From positions 310,001 through 374,000 of the forward strand of contig NZ_QPJD01000005.1 in assembly GCF_003337375.1 (NCBI RefSeq): a stretch of 64,000 nt of DNA, read 5' to 3'. Below the pieces are notes generated by a model. That model was not told the DNA's origin, did no database searches, and saw only the letters and a list, made by a program, of their open reading frames with translations. The number at the start of each line of letters is the position of its first letter. Positions within the stretch are counted from its first letter, which is position 1. This document shows positions 61,126 to 64,000 of this stretch, in pieces. The translations under genes and the position numbers were made by a program. This DNA comes from Paenibacillus prosopidis. Lineage in GTDB: Bacteria > Bacillota > Bacilli > Paenibacillales > Paenibacillaceae.

Positions 61126-62142
61126 TTAGTTTCCTGCTACAATTTCATAAGAACGCAAACGAGCCATGTGATCAAAAATATGGGCAGCAACCATAATTTC
61201 ATCCGCTCCAGTTGCTTCAATAAATTGGTTAAGCTTAGTTTTAACCGTTTCTGGACCACCTGTAATTGAAGATCCTAACTGCTGCTGCAGTGCCGCCTTT
61301 TCTTGCTCACTCCAAATTTTGTCCATATCGCGTACGGGCGCCGGCAAAGGACCACGGGTATTCCGAATGAAGGACAGAAAGAGCTGCTGCATTGAAGTAG
61401 CCAAGTAATCCGCTTCCTCATCCGTATCTGCTGCAATTACGTTCACGGCCACCATGCCGTACGGCTTATCCAGCACAGCCGAAGGCTTAAAGTTGCTGCG
61501 GTACAAATTCATAGCCGGAACGGTGAACGTGGGCGAGAAATGTCCGGCAAAAGCAAACGGCAATCCAAGCTGAGCAGCCAGCATGGCGCTAAAATCACTC
61601 GAGCCGAGCAGCCAAATCGGAATGTTTAGACCTTCTCCGGGAATTGCACGGACAGGCTTGCCAACCTCAGCGCTAGACGGGTCAAGAAAGGCACGGAGTT
61701 CTGCCAGCTGTTCCGGAAAATCATGTCCGTTGCTTCCACGGTTCCCTCTAAGTGCCGCAGCCGTAAGCCCATCCGTACCGGGAGCGCGGCCAAGGCCAAG
61801 ATCGATTCTGCCAGGAAAGAGCGATTCCAGCGTGCCGAATTGCTCAGCAATGACAAGCGGAGCATGGTTCGGCAGCATAATACCCCCAGAGCCTACGCGG
61901 ATCGTCGAAGTGCCTGCCGCTACGTGGCCAATCACGATCGATGTAGCCGAGCTGGCGATACTCGGTGCGTTATGATGCTCCGCCAGCCAGTAGCGGTTAT
62001 AACCCCATTTCTCTGCATGGCGGGCTAAGTCCAGCGTGTTGCTTAGCGATTCAGAGACGGAGCCTCCGGCGACAATCGGAGAGACATCGAGAACCGACAA
62101 TGGAATATCGTAAGCATGAATTTTATGCGTTTCCGTTGACAC
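61126..62142 (-). CDS. LLM class flavin-dependent oxidoreductase
   Basis: The 338-residue product is a luciferase-like monooxygenase of the alkanal-type subgroup: [55 protein letters not shown] and [14 protein letters not shown]. It needs FMNH2 or F420 from another protein. Substrate unknown. The GTG at 62142 with AAGGTG 6 nt upstream is preferred over a GTG at 62151 that overlaps the site. It stands 115 bp after an Rrf2 regulator gene. Confidence 0.87.
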   Translation of the reverse strand: MSTETHKIHAYDIPLSVLDVSPIVAGGSVSESLSNTLDLARHAEKWGYNRYWLAEHHNAPSIASSATSIVIGHVAAGTSTIRVGSGGIMLPNHAPLVIAEQFGTLESLFPGRIDLGLGRAPGTDGLTAAALRGNRGSNGHDFPEQLAELRAFLDPSSAEVGKPVRAIPGEGLNIPIWLLGSSDFSAMLAAQLGLPFAFAGHFSPTFTVPAMNLYRSNFKPSAVLDKPYGMVAVNVIAADTDEEADYLATSMQQLFLSFIRNTRGPLPAPVRDMDKIWSEQEKAALQQQLGSSITGGPETVKTKLNQFIEATGADEIMVAAHIFDHMARLRSYEIVAGN

Positions 62143-62256
62143 GGTATTCACCTTCTTTTTCTTAATGATCGTTTAGTATTGTCGGCATGAAGCATGTCTA
62201 AACTGTACATATAAAAAATACATTTATAACAATAAAAAACGCACGGATGGCGTTGA

Positions 62257-62682
62257 TTATACGTGTTTGCATTTTTTCACTTTGTCTAGAACGGATTGAA
62301 TCGTTGTTCGTTCCAAACACAGCTCATAATGAGTCTCTGCTTCAGTAAAGATATCATCCATCACATGCTCCATATTCGCTGAAACGAGGCAGGCATCCTC
62401 TTGATTGCCTGAACACCAATGCGGCTTCAGATTCCCAGTGGAAATAGCACGATATATTTGACCAAGAGTAACCTTGTCAGGCTCACAGCTTAATAAGTAT
62501 CCTCCGCCGACACCCTCTTTTGTTTTCACGAAACCATGAGTGCGCAGCAAGCTCATTACTTTGCGAATACGGGTCGGATTTGTAGATACATTTCGTGCGA
62601 GTAACTCACTGCTCGCCATATGATCAGGCAAATAAGCCAAAAACACTAAGCAATGGACGGCTACCGTAAATTCACTGTTCAT
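62257..62682 (-). CDS. Rrf2 family transcriptional regulator
   Basis: The 141-residue regulator has the Rrf2 winged helix (SELLARNVSTNPTRIRKVM, GFVKTKEGVGGGYLLS) and three Cys in the C-terminal half (WCSGNQEDAC, LCLER and KKCK). In this family Cys residues can sense redox or bind an Fe-S cluster; the CxnC spacing here differs from NsrR and IscR, so sensing is a guess. The ATG at 62682 follows GGGGAG by 8 nt. The LLM and MFS genes downstream are possible targets. Confidence 0.85.
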   Translation of the reverse strand: MNSEFTVAVHCLVFLAYLPDHMASSELLARNVSTNPTRIRKVMSLLRTHGFVKTKEGVGGGYLLSCEPDKVTLGQIYRAISTGNLKPHWCSGNQEDACLVSANMEHVMDDIFTEAETHYELCLERTTIQSVLDKVKKCKHV

Positions 62683-62709
62683 CAACATAACTCCCCATCA
62701 AGAAGGATA

Positions 62710-62744
62710 CTGTAATGTTATTTGATACAGTTGAAATTGTCAAT
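62710..62744 (-). promoter_or_regulatory. Promoter and inverted repeat of the Rrf2 gene
   Basis: A perfect -35 TTGACA (62739-62744) and TAACAT (62716-62721) are 17 bp apart. ACTGTA-N11-TACAGT (62710-62732) overlaps the spacer and -10, a candidate autoregulatory operator. Confidence 0.65.
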
Positions 62745-62762
62745 CCCTAATTTGACTTTCCT

Positions 62763-62810
62763 CTCGCGTACACAGAAACGTCACTACGCAGACGTTTCTG
62801 TATTCGCGAG
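62763..62810. repeat. Long 48-bp inverted repeat (hairpin) between two genes
   Basis: CTCGCG...CACAGAAACGTC pairs with GACGTTTCTG...CGCGAG around an 8-nt loop. No U-run follows on either side, so it is not a standard terminator. It lies between the VOC gene and the Rrf2 promoter. Confidence 0.55.
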
Positions 62811-62826
62811 GATTATACCTATATGT

Positions 62827-63222
62827 TTACGGCTGTTGCCACACTTGATATTTGTTTCCGTCTGGATCCTTGAAATTCAGCTGAAGCCCACAGCCTCCCT
62901 CATCCCGAATCTCTGTCTCAATCCATGAGCCTGCCTCCTTCAAGGAAGCATAAAGCGACTGAATATCTTCGGTCTCGAAGCATAGCGGAAACATCTCGAA
63001 CGTTTCCCCATCCCCGGCCCAGCCTGTCGTTTCGAACGTGAGCGGAGTCATATTGGGACTCGGAAGCAGAAATAGCCATCCGCCGTCCCCCATAATCATA
63101 ATCGCTCCGCTGCCCGGTTTAACGGGGGAACGAAGCTTCATCCCAAGCACACGCTCATACCACTCCGCTGCCTTTTCCACATTCGTGACCGGAACATACG
63201 CACACTCGATTTTTTTAATCAT
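62827..63222 (-). CDS. VOC family protein (glyoxalase/bleomycin resistance-like)
   Basis: The 131-residue single-module VOC protein starts IECAYVPVTNVEKAAEWYERVLG and ends with QLNFKDPDGNKYQVWQ, both typical. It lacks the standard first-strand His/Glu ligand (C in place of H), so metal use is uncertain. It follows another VOC gene by about 21 bp and is probably co-transcribed. Substrate unknown. Confidence 0.78.
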   Translation of the reverse strand: MIKKIECAYVPVTNVEKAAEWYERVLGMKLRSPVKPGSGAIMIMGDGGWLFLLPSPNMTPLTFETTGWAGDGETFEMFPLCFETEDIQSLYASLKEAGSWIETEIRDEGGCGLQLNFKDPDGNKYQVWQQP

Positions 63223-63243
63223 TCAGAATCATCTCCATTTCTA

Positions 63244-63696
63244 TTATTTGATTGTCTGTCCCATGAAGTCTTCTTTAATCTCATCCTTTGGATCCCAAAT
63301 GGACCAAGCAGCTTCCAACAGATTTCCTTGGTTGTCTCTAAAATAAAAGTATCTTGCCTCTCCTGCTCCAAGGGTGTGTAACTCTTCTACGTCGACCCTT
63401 TGGCTTTTTAAATAACGGTGAGTGTATTCGATATCAGGGCAGTTTATGGCCATTATCGGGAATGAATTCCCATTTCTTGAGATTTCCAAGGCCTGTTTGT
63501 CCTCTGTTTCAATTAGCAATAATGCAATCGAATTTTTGTGTGGATGATGCAGTACAGCCAAATAGGATCCCCGATCTTGACACTTGTTCATTAATTTAAA
63601 TGATAAGTTATTTGTATACCACTCGATCGACTCTTCAATATTAGTGGTCGGCACATACACGTAGCCGATACGTGTAAAAGTAAATGCAGCGCTCAC
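63244..63696 (-). CDS. VOC family protein
   Basis: The 150-residue protein starts at a GTG (GAGGAGG 7 nt upstream) and reads RIGYVYVPTTNIEESIEWY, with YFRDNQGNLLEAAWSIWD near the end. It is a glyoxalase-fold protein of unknown substrate. It lies between a GyrI-like gene (23 bp upstream) and the second VOC gene, so the three likely form one unit. Confidence 0.8.
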   Translation of the reverse strand: MSAAFTFTRIGYVYVPTTNIEESIEWYTNNLSFKLMNKCQDRGSYLAVLHHPHKNSIALLLIETEDKQALEISRNGNSFPIMAINCPDIEYTHRYLKSQRVDVEELHTLGAGEARYFYFRDNQGNLLEAAWSIWDPKDEIKEDFMGQTIK

Positions 63697-63719
63697 AGGT
63701 TTTCCTCCTCTATTAAAGA

Positions 63720-64000
63720 TTATGGAGCCAGCGCAACATGAACATCGATTTCATTATCTTGTTGATCGGGCTTGTATCGCTCGCCCCACACCTCGAAATC
63801 GTATCCGGCCGGTTGGCGTCCATTGTCTTGCATCCATTGACCGTACAGCAAATCGTACGTACGGCCAAGCTCGGATTCAAGTCCTTTGTGCGTTGCTTTG
63901 ACATATTCCCGTTCAGGGAAAGAACGGAGCACCAGTTCCTCCGGCGGTGTCGTTGCTTCCGGCACCAGATAACCGATAATTTGAGTAAAAACGTCGACGT
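63720..64000 (-). CDS. GyrI-like/effector-binding domain protein, C-terminal part (runs off the right edge)
   Basis: The frame is open to the window edge; the visible residues read VDVFTQIIGYLVPEATTPPE and end in DNEIDVHVALAP. The block SFPEREYVKATHKG, WMQDNGRQPAGYDFEVWGERY matches the AraC effector-binding (GyrI-like) domain. A start at 63965 (GTG) would give 81 residues, but the upstream coding sense continues, so the protein is longer. It is followed by two VOC genes. Confidence 0.7.
   Translation of the reverse strand, partial: VDVFTQIIGYLVPEATTPPEELVLRSFPEREYVKATHKGLESELGRTYDLLYGQWMQDNGRQPAGYDFEVWGERYKPDQQDNEIDVHVALAP

Noticed and set aside
1..64000. rRNA, tRNA, CRISPR array, insertion sequence or prophage
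   Set aside because: Reading both strands showed no repeat-spacer pattern, no transposase or integrase sequence and no tRNA- or rRNA-like structure.

Overview
The window reads as chromosomal DNA of a spore-forming Bacillales bacterium, most likely Paenibacillus. The signs are a gerK-type spore germination operon in A-C-B order, SigG-type promoters, strong purine-rich ribosome binding sites, many TTG and GTG starts, and families common in Bacillus and Paenibacillus (MhqO, Bmr-like MFS, RocDFA, DUF6509, DUF3895, DUF4362, MEKHLA). This placement is inference from gene content. I saw no rRNA, tRNA, insertion sequence, prophage or CRISPR array.

Layout. 1-9 kb: edge of a DUF2278 gene, an NlpC-like protein with a secreted beta-propeller protein, a flavin amine oxidase head-to-head with a stress-type SDR, and a rocD-rocF-rocA arginine/ornithine catabolic operon. 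9-18 kb: a phosphotransferase, an array of hairpin repeats, DUF6509, Mn-dependent pyrophosphatase, a chemoreceptor, and a three-gene sugar or inositol-like operon (Gfo/Idh plus two TIM-barrel isomerases) divergent from an AraC regulator. 18-25 kb: an unknown anchored protein and a five-gene unit of two serine hydrolases with a three-subunit ABC-2 exporter. 25-30 kb: a pyrH-pyrE pair behind a leader-peptide attenuator, next to a UDP-sugar pyrophosphorylase/methyltransferase pair. 30-36 kb: gerKA-gerKC-gerKB with a convergent small gerKD-like gene that has its own near-ideal SigG promoter, then a LysR regulator divergent from a branched-chain aminotransferase. 37-46 kb: SDR, a 5'-truncated acetyltransferase, a small acidic protein, a membrane protein, a glyoxalase remnant, thrC, and a large secreted GH43 enzyme under a cre site. 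46-54 kb: DUF3895 protein, split LigD (ligase and polymerase genes), DUF72, MEKHLA, BdbC, thymidine kinase, thioredoxin and small proteins. 54-64 kb: an ABC-F ATPase behind a two-codon leader and terminator, a YrzF-like kinase, an mhq-type MarR/dioxygenase operon, an M15 peptidase, a Bmr-like pump, an LLM oxidoreductase, an Rrf2 regulator and two VOC proteins.

The most notable signals are regulatory: (i) a 31-codon leader ORF with a U-rich tract running into an intrinsic terminator before pyrH-pyrE, which looks like UTP-sensitive attenuation of the enterobacterial pyrBI/pyrE kind; (ii) an ABC-F attenuator with a Met-Lys leader; (iii) the gerKD-like gene. Several small genes under 60 codons are also described. 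Start sites were chosen by ribosome binding site spacing and family alignment from memory; no database search was run.
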